Made by a program: the position numbers and the translations under genes. The notes beneath the pieces are model-generated. The model did not search any database. It was not told the origin of the DNA and worked only from the letters and a program-made list of their open reading frames with translations. A stretch of 64,000 nucleotides of DNA from Mariniphaga sp041687255 (GTDB lineage Bacteria > Bacteroidota > Bacteroidia > Bacteroidales > Prolixibacteraceae). This document shows, piece after piece, positions 51,174 through 60,578 of the stretch. How positions within the stretch are numbered: position 1 is the first letter of the stretch; each line of letters starts with the position of its first letter. Location: positions 186,001-250,000 of the forward strand of contig JAWLCL010000004.1 in the NCBI GenBank assembly GCA_041687255.1. Direction: 5' to 3'.

Positions 51174-52685
51174 TTAATGTTTCAGAGCGCCTTCCATCAA
51201 GTAATACATTTCATTCCAGCGGAGTTCGTTTTTGAAGGATGAAATTTTAGTATCCTTATCAATCATCACCAGTTCAATACCGGCCATTTCTGCAAAATCT
51301 TCCATATATTCTGCATTTATTGCCATACTAAACGAAGTGTGATGAGCGCCCCCTGCCAAAATCCATGCTGCGGCGCCGGTTTGAAGATTGGGCTGCGGAA
51401 TCCACAATGCTCTTGCCACCGGCAGTTTTGGAAGGTCGGCATCGGGTTGAACTACCTCTACATTGTTGACAAGCATCCGGAAACGGTTACCCATATCCAC
51501 AATGGAAGCATTGATTGCAGGTCCTTCGGGGGCATTGAATACCAGGCGGGCCGGGTCATCTTTTCCGCCAATTCCCAGGGGGTGCACCTCCAGGTTTGCT
51601 TTTGCTGCAGCTATGGAGGGGCAGATTTCGAGCATGTGCGCACCTAGTACCTTCATTCCATCGGGATTAAGGTGGTACGTATAATCTTCCATAAAGGAAG
51701 TGCCGCCATCGAGACCAGTAGCCATTACTTTCATGGCCCTAACTAGGGCAGCATGTTTCCAGTCGCCCTCGGCACCAAACCCGTAGCCCTGGTTCATTAA
51801 CCGCTGAACTGCCAGGCCCGGAAGTTGTGCCATGCCATGGAGATCTTCAAACGTAGTAGTGAATGCTCCAAACTTTCCCTCTTCAAGGAACGCTTTTATC
51901 CCCAGTTCATATCTGGCCTGAACCCTGACGTTTTCATGTAAAGCGCCGCCTTTGCTCCCCTCTGCAGCTATGTTGTACAACTCTTCATACTCCTTCACCA
52001 GCTTGTCAACTTCACCATCCGACACCTGGTTTACCACATTTACCAGGTCGCCCACACCATACCCATTTACAGAATATCCCAGCTTAACCTGGGCTTCCAC
52101 TTTATCGCCTTCTGTTACGGCAACCTCCCGCATATTGTCGCCAAAACGGGCTACTTTTCCACCCTGCCAATCATGCCAGGCTGCTGCTGCTCTCGACCAA
52201 ATGCCTACCCGCTTTTGCACTTCCTCATCTTTCCAATGCCCAACAACAACTTTACGGTTTTTGCGAAGCCGTGTCAGCATAAACCCATATTCCCGTCCTC
52301 CATGGGCCGATTGGTGAAGGTTCATATAGTCCATGTCAATGTCGGAATAGGGAATGTCACGGTTAAACTGAGTGTGCAGGTGAAGCAGCGGTTTGTTCAG
52401 TATTTTTAGTCCTGCAATCCACATTTTTGCCGGCGAAAAAGTATGCATCCAGGTTATTATGCCAATGCAGTTTTGTGTCGAATTGGCACTGATGCATAAC
52501 CGCGTGATGGCATCAGGCGTTATGAGTACCGGCTTGAATACTATTTTGGGTGGAATGAACACCGAAGCATCAAGTGCCTTAGAAATGATTTCGGAATCGG
52601 CAGCTACCTGCTTTAGGGTTTCTTCTCCATATAAATGCTGGCTTCCGGTTACAAACCAGATTTCCAATTGCTTTAAATCAGTCAT
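51174..52685 (-). CDS. araA: L-arabinose isomerase
   Basis: AraA converts L-arabinose to L-ribulose using Mn2+. The 503-residue product has W-F-V-T-G-S-Q-H-L-Y-G, W-M-H-T-F-S-P-A-K-M-W, N-R-D-I-P-Y, and C-terminal D-P-A-R-L-V-F and H-H-T-S-F-S motifs of the enzyme. The remaining arabinose genes (araB, araD, transporter) are not in the window. An NusG paralogue gene lies 67 bases upstream on the same strand. The gene ends with a terminator inside the convergent kinase. Confidence 0.95.
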   Translation of the reverse strand: MTDLKQLEIWFVTGSQHLYGEETLKQVAADSEIISKALDASVFIPPKIVFKPVLITPDAITRLCISANSTQNCIGIITWMHTFSPAKMWIAGLKILNKPLLHLHTQFNRDIPYSDIDMDYMNLHQSAHGGREYGFMLTRLRKNRKVVVGHWKDEEVQKRVGIWSRAAAAWHDWQGGKVARFGDNMREVAVTEGDKVEAQVKLGYSVNGYGVGDLVNVVNQVSDGEVDKLVKEYEELYNIAAEGSKGGALHENVRVQARYELGIKAFLEEGKFGAFTTTFEDLHGMAQLPGLAVQRLMNQGYGFGAEGDWKHAALVRAMKVMATGLDGGTSFMEDYTYHLNPDGMKVLGAHMLEICPSIAAAKANLEVHPLGIGGKDDPARLVFNAPEGPAINASIVDMGNRFRMLVNNVEVVQPDADLPKLPVARALWIPQPNLQTGAAAWILAGGAHHTSFSMAINAEYMEDFAEMAGIELVMIDKDTKISSFKNELRWNEMYYLMEGALKH

Positions 52686-52751
52686 GGTTTAATGTTTTAT
52701 TATTTAAAGCTAAAGGTAAGCATTTATTTTTTAAAAGTATATTTTACACTT

Positions 52752-53291
52752 TTAAAAATTTATGTTCGAGGTCTGCGGGATTGCTGTAATGTTTTCAGCA
52801 CTAATTTCTACGGCATAAATAGTATTTATTTGTTGGATACGCAGGATAAAACGATTTTTACCACGATGGCTCAACAGTTCGCCCCTTAAACCTATCAGCG
52901 GACCAGCGATAATTTCCACCTTTTTGCCGGGAGCAAAATTCTCCTGTGAAACTTCGACTTCAAAATCTGATTGGCTGAGCATTTTTTTCAGATACTCAAT
53001 TTGCTGGCATGGTATTGTGGCAGGTTTTCCCTCAAACCGCACGTAACCTGCAACATGTTCGGTACGAAGGACTTTTTCATATTCTTTTTTGCAGATGTTT
53101 ACAAAACAATAACCGGAAATTATGGGCATTTCCACCCATTTTTTTCGATCTTTCCATTGCCTTAGTCTTTTCTGCAGAGGCAAAAAGCATTCTACATTTT
53201 GCATCTTTAGGTTGGCATAAACTTTTTTCTCAGCCCGAGAACGGGTGGTAACAACATGCCATTCCTTTTGGTTTGCCGGGTTTTGTGTCAT
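52752..53291 (-). CDS. UpxY/NusG-family transcription antitermination protein, orphan
   Basis: The 179-residue product has an N-terminal NGN domain (W-H-V-V-T-T-R-S-R-A-E-K-K-V, then C-F-L-P-L-Q-K-R) and a C-terminal KOW segment (P-G-K-K-V-E-I-I-A-G-P-L-I-G-L-R-G-E). These are NusG paralogues of the UpxY type, which in Bacteroidota act on a cis locus, usually capsule genes. No glycosyltransferase or capsule gene follows. The ATG at 53291 is chosen from family length; the frame opens farther upstream. A -7 box (TATTTTTG, minus strand) lies at 53334-53341. Confidence 0.8.
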   Translation of the reverse strand: MTQNPANQKEWHVVTTRSRAEKKVYANLKMQNVECFLPLQKRLRQWKDRKKWVEMPIISGYCFVNICKKEYEKVLRTEHVAGYVRFEGKPATIPCQQIEYLKKMLSQSDFEVEVSQENFAPGKKVEIIAGPLIGLRGELLSHRGKNRFILRIQQINTIYAVEISAENITAIPQTSNINF

Positions 53292-53333
53292 TGTTAAGTC
53301 TTTGGTAAACCGGATTAACTTGTCCGGAGGTAG

Positions 53334-53341
53334 CAAAAATA
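53334..53341 (-). promoter_or_regulatory. Bacteroidota -7 box of the NusG-paralogue gene
   Basis: Read on the minus strand the sequence is TATTTTTG, matching TAnnTTTG. The predicted leader to the ATG at 53291 is about 38 bases and contains a short CCGGA/TCCGG hairpin. Confidence 0.45.
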
Positions 53342-53379
53342 AAAAAATAATGTTAAATAATAAAAAAAGTTGTTTTCAT

Positions 53380-54192
53380 TCAATCGCATAAAATGTAATT
53401 ATCGCGTCGGGGGTTAACGAGCAGAACGGGCAGATTACCTGCTTTATTTATGATTTTTCGTTCAGGAAGGCCCAAAAGGTAATCGAGCGGCGTTATTACT
53501 GAACTGCCAAGCAATACCATCAAATCAGTATCAGAATTCAGGGCCAGATCCATAGCTTCAAAACTGTTTTTAAAGCTAGATTTTTTTCCTTTAAAAATTT
53601 TGTGACTTACTCCTGTTTTCTGAAACAACTTTTTTGTCAATGCCACATTTTGCATTACCAGTCGCTGTGAATCCCTTCCCTTCTCATTTGCTGCCACCGC
53701 AGTAACTTCTGATTTTGCAAAGCGTCCAAACCAGGAACACCATAATGTCGTATCGCTGTTCTCCCTGCGTAAATCGATGGGCAGTATTATTTTCCGAAAT
53801 GAGGACAAAGGAGCTTCAGGGTTAACAAATAAAAATGGCACCGGACTGCGTGTCCCTGCTGTTGCATATTTCTTGTAGTCTGAAGCATTTGCAATAAGCA
53901 GAATAGCTTCATGATCATCGGCCAATATCTCGGGAATATCGTTCAGTTTTTCTTCTGAAATCAGCAGAGATGTTTTTAATTGTGGAATATTTTCTTTTAC
54001 GGAAGACAAATAATCATTTAATTTTTGTTGTATTACCTGGCGATCATTTCTTTCCCATTTACCAATAGGGTACAAAAGGCAAAGTTCTTTATTGAAAATA
54101 CCTGCAGTTTTTATTCCGTTAAGAATTAGGTTTTTATCAGCTGCAGTCAAAGTGATAAATACAACTACTTTCTGGTTTTTCTTTTGGTCCAT
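53380..54192 (-). CDS. Universal stress protein family protein
   Basis: The 270-residue product shows one or two UspA-like halves: it begins K-V-V-V-F-I-T-L-T-A-A-D, and later has I-I-L-P-I-D-L-R-R-E-N and L-M-V-L-L-G-S-S-V-I-T-P-L-D. The classic ATP-binding G-x-x-G-x-x-x-x-x-x-x-x-x-S/T is not intact (G-S-S-V-I-T-P-L-D-Y-L-L), so nucleotide binding is uncertain. Its likely role is stress adaptation. The ATG at 54192 fits better than the one at 54228 because a TAATTTTA box lies between them. It is divergent from the acyl-CoA synthetase. Confidence 0.7.
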   Translation of the reverse strand: MDQKKNQKVVVFITLTAADKNLILNGIKTAGIFNKELCLLYPIGKWERNDRQVIQQKLNDYLSSVKENIPQLKTSLLISEEKLNDIPEILADDHEAILLIANASDYKKYATAGTRSPVPFLFVNPEAPLSSFRKIILPIDLRRENSDTTLWCSWFGRFAKSEVTAVAANEKGRDSQRLVMQNVALTKKLFQKTGVSHKIFKGKKSSFKNSFEAMDLALNSDTDLMVLLGSSVITPLDYLLGLPERKIINKAGNLPVLLVNPRRDNYILCD

Positions 54193-54309
54193 TTTCAGAA
54201 ATTTGGTAAAATTAAAAATTCTGTTCATCAAAGTAAACCGGCGGGTTGAAAAATATCAGGTATAGATGCTCTGAAAATACTTATTTTTATGCAAAATTAG
54301 CAGTACCTC

Positions 54310-56388
54310 ATGATAAATGATAAACTACTCCGGCCTGAAAGCATTGCCATTATAGGGGCTTCCAACAATACCATGAAACCCGGGGGAAAGCTTGTTAAAA
54401 ACATTAAGGAGCATTTTTTTAAGGGAAAGTTATACGTGGTAAATCCCAATGAAGATGAAATACAAGGTATAAGGGCATATAAAAAAACGGAAGATTTGCC
54501 GCAGGTTGATTTGGCAGTTCTGGCCATTCCCGCCCGGTTTTGTCTTCCGGAAGTTGAAATTCTTGCCTCACAGAAAAATACAAAAGCCTTTATTATTGTA
54601 TCAGCGGGTTTTGGTGAATCCAGTGAGGAAGGCAAGGCGCTGGAACAGCAGATTTCCCGGGTGGTAGAAGAATTTGGGGGTTGCCTTATCGGGCCCAACT
54701 GCATTGGAGTGATGACCCCTCATCATGCCAGTGTATTTACCACACCAATTCCTCCGCTCACTCCGGGGGGCTGTGATTTTATTTCGGGTTCAGGGGCTAC
54801 TGCAGTATTTATTATTGAGTCGGGCATTCCTAAGGGATTGCGGTTTGCGAATGTTTTTTCTGTCGGTAACAGCGCCCACACCGGTGTTGAGGATATCCTG
54901 GAATACCTCGATTTAAACTATGAGCAAGGAGTAAGTTCAAGAGTAAAACTGCTTTACATTGAGAACATAAATGATCCCGACAAGCTGTTGTTACATGCCT
55001 CATCATTGATCCGCAAGGGGTGTAGGATTGCTGCAATAAAAGCCGGAAGCTCGACTGCCGGCAGCAGAGCGGCATCGTCGCATACTGGAGCCTTAACAAG
55101 TTCCGATGCAGCAGTGGAAGCCCTTTTTCGCAAAGCAGGCATTGTACGTTGCTATGGACGCGAGGAGCTTACAACTGTTGCCAATGTTTTTATGTGCAGG
55201 GAACTAAAAGGGAAAAAACTAGCCATAATTACCCATGCCGGCGGGCCGGGAGTGATGCTTACCGATGCACTGGAATATGGTGGCCTTAAAATACCTCAGA
55301 TTCCTGATTCACCTGCCCGCAGGTCTCTGGAAGAAAAATTGTTTCCCGGCTCATCACTTGAAAATCCTATCGATTTTTTGGCAACTGGTACCGCTGAGCA
55401 ATTGGGTAATATCATTGATGCCTGCGAAAACGATTTTGATGTTGATGGTATGGCTGTTATATTTGGCAGTCCCGGACTGTTCCCGATTCGCGACGTTTAT
55501 GAGGTGCTTAATGAAAAAATGAAAAGCTGCCAGAAACCAGTATACCCGATTCTTCCATCAATAATCAATGTCCAGGAGGATGTATCTTATTTCCTGTCGC
55601 ATGGAAATGTAAATTTTCCCGATGAAGTGCTGCTGGGCAGGGCGCTTACCAAAGTTATTCATACGCCCACACCGGCCCCGGAGGAATTATATATGGAAGG
55701 AATTGATGTGGTGGCTATCAGGAAAATTATTCAAGAGGCCTCCGGTGGGTATCAGCCACCGGATATCATTCACCGGTTATTTGATGCAGCAGGAATTCCC
55801 CGTGTTAAGGAAACAGTGGTTCATAATGAAACTGAAGCTGTTTTGGCATCTATGAATATTGGTTTCCCGGTAGTTATGAAGGTAGTGGGGCCGGTGCATA
55901 AAACAGATGTGGGGGGAGTGGTACTGAACATCAGAAATGCGGAACAGGTACGTAAAGAATTTTACCACCTGAATGGAATTGATGGTGCAGAAGGTGTGCT
56001 GGTGGCACAAATGGCTTCCGGCAAGGAACTTTTCCTGGGCGCGACCTATGAACAGAAATTTGGACATGTGGTGCTTTGCGGTTTGGGTGGTATTTATGTA
56101 GAGGTGTTGAAAGATCTGGCATCGGGACTTGCCCCTCTTTCTTTTTCTGAAGCATCGTCAATGCTCAGGCAGCTGAGATCATGGAAGATACTCAAAGGAT
56201 ACCGGCGACAGCCGGGAGTGAATATCCCTTTGTTTGAGGAGATCATCGTACGACTTTCCAGCCTGTTAAGGAATGCCAAAGAAATAAGAGAAATTGATAT
56301 TAATCCGCTGCTCGGAAATGAAACCGAAATTCTGGCTGTGGATGCACGAATAAGAATTGAAAAAGAAAATAACGAGGAAAATGATTAG
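54310..56388 (+). CDS. ADP-forming acetate/acyl-CoA synthetase, fused alpha-beta type
   Basis: The 692-residue product joins a CoA-binding domain (I-A-I-I-G-A-S-N-N), a succinyl-CoA ligase-like domain and a C-terminal ATP-grasp domain. The phosphohistidine motif S-S-H-T-G-A-L lies near residue 259, as in archaeal and bacterial ADP-forming acetyl-CoA synthetases. Such enzymes make ATP from acyl-CoA at the end of sugar or amino acid fermentation. The ATG at 54310 starts the CoA-binding domain. It is followed by a methyltransferase gene 56 bases downstream. Confidence 0.9.
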   Translation: MINDKLLRPESIAIIGASNNTMKPGGKLVKNIKEHFFKGKLYVVNPNEDEIQGIRAYKKTEDLPQVDLAVLAIPARFCLPEVEILASQKNTKAFIIVSAGFGESSEEGKALEQQISRVVEEFGGCLIGPNCIGVMTPHHASVFTTPIPPLTPGGCDFISGSGATAVFIIESGIPKGLRFANVFSVGNSAHTGVEDILEYLDLNYEQGVSSRVKLLYIENINDPDKLLLHASSLIRKGCRIAAIKAGSSTAGSRAASSHTGALTSSDAAVEALFRKAGIVRCYGREELTTVANVFMCRELKGKKLAIITHAGGPGVMLTDALEYGGLKIPQIPDSPARRSLEEKLFPGSSLENPIDFLATGTAEQLGNIIDACENDFDVDGMAVIFGSPGLFPIRDVYEVLNEKMKSCQKPVYPILPSIINVQEDVSYFLSHGNVNFPDEVLLGRALTKVIHTPTPAPEELYMEGIDVVAIRKIIQEASGGYQPPDIIHRLFDAAGIPRVKETVVHNETEAVLASMNIGFPVVMKVVGPVHKTDVGGVVLNIRNAEQVRKEFYHLNGIDGAEGVLVAQMASGKELFLGATYEQKFGHVVLCGLGGIYVEVLKDLASGLAPLSFSEASSMLRQLRSWKILKGYRRQPGVNIPLFEEIIVRLSSLLRNAKEIREIDINPLLGNETEILAVDARIRIEKENNEEND

Positions 56389-56444
56389 ACAGGTAGGATA
56401 TTAGCACTGCCTCCTTGTTTATATTCATCTAAAATCTATTTTAA

Positions 56445-57191
56445 ATGAAAGATACACAAAACGAGTTTTATTCTTCCATATCAGAATATTATCATGAAAT
56501 ATTTCCTTATAACCCTGCTCAGCTGAATTTTGTAGAAAAAAATTGCGGCGGGGCGGCAGGAAAGAAAATTCTGGATATAGGATGTGCAACCGGCGAACTG
56601 GCTTTACAGCTTGCGGAAGCCGGAGCTGAAGTTACCGGAATTGACCTGAATGATGATTTGCTGCATCAGGCGCAGTCAGAGAAAAAGCATCCGGGGTTAA
56701 CCTTCAGGAAAGGGAATATGTTAAAATTGAAAGATGATTTTCAGCGCCGGCAGTTTGATGCAGTGGTTTGTTTCGGCAATACACTGGTGCATCTTTCCTC
56801 CGAAAATCAAGTGAAAGAAATGTTTGACAATTTAGTTCATGTGTTAAAACCCGGGGGCGCTTTCTTGCTTCAGATACTTAATTACGATTATATCCTTGAT
56901 GAACCGGTCACAGAATTGCCGGTAATTGAAACAGAAAACATAAAATTTATACGAAAATATTCAATCAGACCAGGCAGCTCGTTAATTAGTTTCATTACTG
57001 AGCTATATCTGAAAAAGGAAGGAAAATCCATTGCCAATGAAACACCTCTGCTTGCTTTAAAGAGCAAGGAACTGGTGAATTTGCTGAATGAAGCAGCTTT
57101 TATGGATATAAATCTTTATTCAAGTTTCAGAGAGGAACAGTTTGGTGGAAAACATTTGCCGCTGGTGGCAAAGGCTTATTTAAGCAGCTAA
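56445..57191 (+). CDS. Class I SAM-dependent methyltransferase
   Basis: The 248-residue product has motif I I-L-D-I-G-C-A-T-G-E, an acidic I-D-L-N-D-D loop and V-V-C-F-G-N-T-L-V-H-L. It belongs to the broad methyltransferase 25-like group; no substrate is evident. It is 56 bases behind the acyl-CoA synthetase and 77 before rhaM. Confidence 0.8.
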   Translation: MKDTQNEFYSSISEYYHEIFPYNPAQLNFVEKNCGGAAGKKILDIGCATGELALQLAEAGAEVTGIDLNDDLLHQAQSEKKHPGLTFRKGNMLKLKDDFQRRQFDAVVCFGNTLVHLSSENQVKEMFDNLVHVLKPGGAFLLQILNYDYILDEPVTELPVIETENIKFIRKYSIRPGSSLISFITELYLKKEGKSIANETPLLALKSKELVNLLNEAAFMDINLYSSFREEQFGGKHLPLVAKAYLSS

Positions 57192-57268
57192 CAATTCTGT
57201 GAATATTATTTTTATATTTAAAACTCATCGGGGGTAAAGGAACCGATGTGGATTAAAAAATATACATT

Positions 57269-57583
57269 ATGAAACGAGTGGCATTCAAAATGCAACTGAA
57301 TCCGGGGCAAAAATTTGAATATATGAAGCGCCACCGGGAGATATGGCCGGAGCTTAAAAAACTTTTGAAAGAAGCGGGTATTAGTGAGTATTCAATTTTC
57401 TTTGACGAGGAAACAAGCACTTTGTTTGCCTTTCAGAAAGTATCAGGTGCCGGAGGGTCGCAAGACCTGGGGCAAAATGACACCGTTAGAAGGTGGTGGG
57501 AATACATGGCAGACATAATGAAAACCAATTCCGATAAATCACCGGTTTCCAAGCCTTTGGAAGAGCTTTTTTTTATGGACTAA
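57269..57583 (+). CDS. rhaM: L-rhamnose mutarotase
   Basis: RhaM interconverts the anomers of L-rhamnose to feed rhamnose isomerase. The 104-residue product starts M-K-R-V-A-F-K-M-Q-L and includes the H-R-E-I-W-P-E-L motif (catalytic His) and W-W-E-Y-M-A-D-I-M. It lies 17 bases upstream of rhaA, and the two are almost certainly an operon. Confidence 0.93.
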   Translation: MKRVAFKMQLNPGQKFEYMKRHREIWPELKKLLKEAGISEYSIFFDEETSTLFAFQKVSGAGGSQDLGQNDTVRRWWEYMADIMKTNSDKSPVSKPLEELFFMD

Positions 57584-57600
57584 AATATAAACGAGAAAGC

Positions 57601-58866
57601 ATGAACAGCAAAAACATTAAAAAGATTTACGAATTGGCGAAAGAGCAGTATGCTGAATTGGGTGTGGATGCCGACAAGGCTATTGCTGAAATGAGCCGGA
57701 TAAAAATAAGCCTTCATTGTTGGCAGGCGGATGATGTAGGTGGATTTGAGAAGCCCGATGCTGCATTGTCGGGTGGCGGAATTCAGGCTACTGGGAATTA
57801 CCCTGGGAAAGCAACCACAATTGAGCAAATGCGTTCCGATCTGGAAAAAGTAATGCAGTTGCTTCCGGGCAAACAAAAGCTGAACCTGCATGCCATTTAT
57901 GGTGAATTTTCCGGAAAGAAAGTTGATCGCGATGACATTGGCCCTGAACATTTCCAGGGATGGATTGATTGGGCCAAATCACAGGATATCGGTCTCGATT
58001 TCAATGGTACTTTCTTTTCGCATCCCAAAGCCGACAGCGGTTTCACTCTGTCGTCGAAAGATGAAAGCATACGGCAGTTTTGGGTGGAGCATATGAAGCG
58101 GTGCAGGGAAATAGGGGCCGAAATGGGCCGACAACTGGGCACTCCCTGCATTCACAATACCTGGATACCGGATGGGTCGAAGGATGTTCCTGTTGACCGG
58201 AACGGTTACCGGGCACAGTTGAAAAAATCACTCGATGAAGGCTTTGCTAAGAAGATTTCAACGGATAACCTGAAGGATGCCGTTGAAAGCAAATTGTTTG
58301 GCATTGGTGCCGAATCGATGACCGTTGGTTCACACGATTTTTACCTTGGGTATGCCATTAAAAATAATAAGCTGATTTGCCTTGACAACGGCCATTTTCA
58401 TCCTACAGAACAGGTGGGTGATAAAATTTCATCGTGCCTTCATTTTATGAATGAACTGCTGCTTCATGTTACCCGTCCGGTAAGGTGGGATTCCGATCAT
58501 GTGGTTACACTGAATGAGGAAGTGCAACTGATTGCTTCAGAAATTGTACGCAACAATTTCTTTGACAGGGTGAATACAGGGCTTGATTTCTTTGATGCGT
58601 CAATTAACAGGGTAGGGGCTTATGTAGTGGGAACGCGGGCTGCTCTAAAGGCTTTCTTAATTGCTTTGCTTGAACCGACGGACATGCTATTAAGAATGGA
58701 AGAAGAAGGTAAATACTTTGAGCGGCTGGCTATGCTCGAAGAATTAAAAACAAAACCTTTTGGTGCAGTTTGGGATTACTACTGCCTTTTGAATGATGTC
58801 CCGGCCGGGGAAGGTTATATAGCAGAGGTGCAACAATATGAAAAGGAGGTTTTAAGTAATCGATAA
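57601..58866 (+). CDS. rhaA: L-rhamnose isomerase
   Basis: RhaA converts L-rhamnose to L-rhamnulose. The 421-residue product contains S-L-H-C-W-Q-A-D-D-V-G-G-F-E, L-D-F-N-G-T-F-F-S-H-P-K, I-H-N-T-W-I-P-D-G-S-K-D and C-L-D-N-G-H-F-H-P-T-E, including the metal-binding residues of the family. Length and motifs fit RhaA. Rhamnulokinase, aldolase and permease genes are not next to it. Confidence 0.95.
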   Translation: MNSKNIKKIYELAKEQYAELGVDADKAIAEMSRIKISLHCWQADDVGGFEKPDAALSGGGIQATGNYPGKATTIEQMRSDLEKVMQLLPGKQKLNLHAIYGEFSGKKVDRDDIGPEHFQGWIDWAKSQDIGLDFNGTFFSHPKADSGFTLSSKDESIRQFWVEHMKRCREIGAEMGRQLGTPCIHNTWIPDGSKDVPVDRNGYRAQLKKSLDEGFAKKISTDNLKDAVESKLFGIGAESMTVGSHDFYLGYAIKNNKLICLDNGHFHPTEQVGDKISSCLHFMNELLLHVTRPVRWDSDHVVTLNEEVQLIASEIVRNNFFDRVNTGLDFFDASINRVGAYVVGTRAALKAFLIALLEPTDMLLRMEEEGKYFERLAMLEELKTKPFGAVWDYYCLLNDVPAGEGYIAEVQQYEKEVLSNR

Positions 58867-58966
58867 GTTATTCAGGTATAGTCGGGGCTTATTTTAATAA
58901 ATAAATTTTTGCTGCTCTTTTTGAAAAAGATAAGCGGATAAATCTTTTGTAATTGCACTAAATAAT

Positions 58967-58997
58967 AGAAAACCCCGGTGAAGTTAGTTTCACCGGG
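58967..58997 (-). terminator. Terminator of the alpha-L-fucosidase gene
   Basis: CCCGGTGAA (58974-58982) pairs with TTCACCGGG (58989-58997) around a six-base loop. On the minus strand the stem runs into GGTTTTCTATTATTT. The stem may also serve rhaA, which converges from the left. Confidence 0.7.
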
Positions 58998-59023
58998 TGA
59001 GAATTCTCTTAATGGTAAATAAA

Positions 59024-60508
59024 TTATTTAACTGCTGAAATCTTTACAGCCCACGCTAAATCACAAGGTAAGTTTTTGCGTATTTTTTCGGGAATAAAAA
59101 CTTTTACGCCCTCTGAGGTATTTTCCCACTTCAGATTTCCTTTGCTTCCAAGTAAGCTTAACCTGGCTCCGGGCGCTGCCTCAATTCCTTTGACGGTAAA
59201 GGATTCGGGAAGTTTTGTGCCGGTAGTCTCCTCCTGATCCAGATAAATGGCATACACTTCTTTGGTGTCCTTTTTCTGTGTCAGGCAAATGTTATCGGTT
59301 TTGAAAGGCGCAATTGCGCGGGTGGAATAAATGGCTTCACCATTGACTTTTATCCAGTCACCCATTGCCTGCAGCAGTTCATATGCGCCTTCAGGCCATC
59401 TGCCATCCGGACCGGGGCCTATATTATACAACAGGTTACCTCCTTTGGCCACAATGTCAACCAGCATGTGAACCGCCTGTTTTGGTGTCATAAAATTGGG
59501 ATCAGGCACCCACGACCAGCCACCTCCTGCAATGATGCACGACTCCCACGGGTAGGGGAGTTGTTTTTCTGGCACCCGGTTTTCGGGAGTAAGGTAGTTC
59601 TGGTTGGGACCCTGTACGGCCCTGTCGACAACAATTAACCCGGGTTGTTTTTCCCTGGCTTTTGCAGCCAGCTCATCCATACGTATATCCTGGTTTACGG
59701 TGCGGCTTTTAATGAACCCTGAAGGCGTGCCCTCTCCTTTGGCAGCATATGCCTGCTCAATCAGCGATGCCGGTTTCTTTGCCACCCAGCCGCCATCAAG
59801 CCAGAGAATGTCAACTTTTCCATAGTCGGTCATTAATTCCATGATTTGATTGTGGGTGAATTCTATAAATTTTTCCCACTTTTCAGGGTAAAGTTCAGGG
59901 TCATAATTTACGTTCCGGTCCAGGGGAGGAAATTTAGGATCCCAGTAGTGCTCCGAATTCCAGTCGGGTTTTGAAAAATAGGCGCCTGCCCATAAGCCTT
60001 CAGAACGGAACGCATCGAAAATTTCTTTGGTTACGTTTGCCCTGGGATTTACACTGAACGGGCATTCGTCATCGGTAATTTTATAATCGGTGTATTTCGA
60101 ATCAAACATGCAAAATCCATCGTGATGCTTGGTGGTAAAAACTACGTACTTCATTCCGGCATCACTTGCCGCCTTTGCCCATCTTTCCGGTTCAAATCCT
60201 GTGGGGTTGAACGAAAGCTTCAGGTTTTCATATTCTTTTTTGTAGGTAAAATAGTCATCCGGGTTGGAACCTTTTTTTCGTTCACACCAGCCGTAATCTT
60301 CCGGGCAAATCGACCACGATTCAACAATTCCCCACTGACTGTATGCACCCCAGTGCATCAGTAATCCGAATTTGAGGTCCTGCCACTCTTCGAGTTTTTG
60401 AAGTACTTCCTTGTCTTCCGGCCATACATACCCTGTTACTTCATGTTCGTATTGCGCATTTGCAAAAAAGGCTATGAAGATTGGAATAACAAACATTAAT
60501 TTTCTCAT
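59024..60508 (-). CDS. GH29 alpha-L-fucosidase, exported
   Basis: The 494-residue product has an export signal (M-R-K-L-M-F-V-I-P-I-F-I-A-F-F-A-N-A). The GH29 motifs are M-H-W-G-A-Y-S, T-T-K127-H-H129-D-G-F and the nucleophile D238 in I-L-W-L-D-G-G-W. It releases L-fucose from glycans. It is encoded near rhaA-rhaM but on the other strand, with cutC 70 bases upstream on the same strand. It is probably periplasmic because no lipobox is seen. Confidence 0.93.
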   Translation of the reverse strand: MRKLMFVIPIFIAFFANAQYEHEVTGYVWPEDKEVLQKLEEWQDLKFGLLMHWGAYSQWGIVESWSICPEDYGWCERKKGSNPDDYFTYKKEYENLKLSFNPTGFEPERWAKAASDAGMKYVVFTTKHHDGFCMFDSKYTDYKITDDECPFSVNPRANVTKEIFDAFRSEGLWAGAYFSKPDWNSEHYWDPKFPPLDRNVNYDPELYPEKWEKFIEFTHNQIMELMTDYGKVDILWLDGGWVAKKPASLIEQAYAAKGEGTPSGFIKSRTVNQDIRMDELAAKAREKQPGLIVVDRAVQGPNQNYLTPENRVPEKQLPYPWESCIIAGGGWSWVPDPNFMTPKQAVHMLVDIVAKGGNLLYNIGPGPDGRWPEGAYELLQAMGDWIKVNGEAIYSTRAIAPFKTDNICLTQKKDTKEVYAIYLDQEETTGTKLPESFTVKGIEAAPGARLSLLGSKGNLKWENTSEGVKVFIPEKIRKNLPCDLAWAVKISAVK

Positions 60509-60578
60509 ATTCTAAGTTGTAAAATTTCTGGTTGATAAAATATAATACCTCTTCAATGTAGTGAATAAGACCGGTGTT

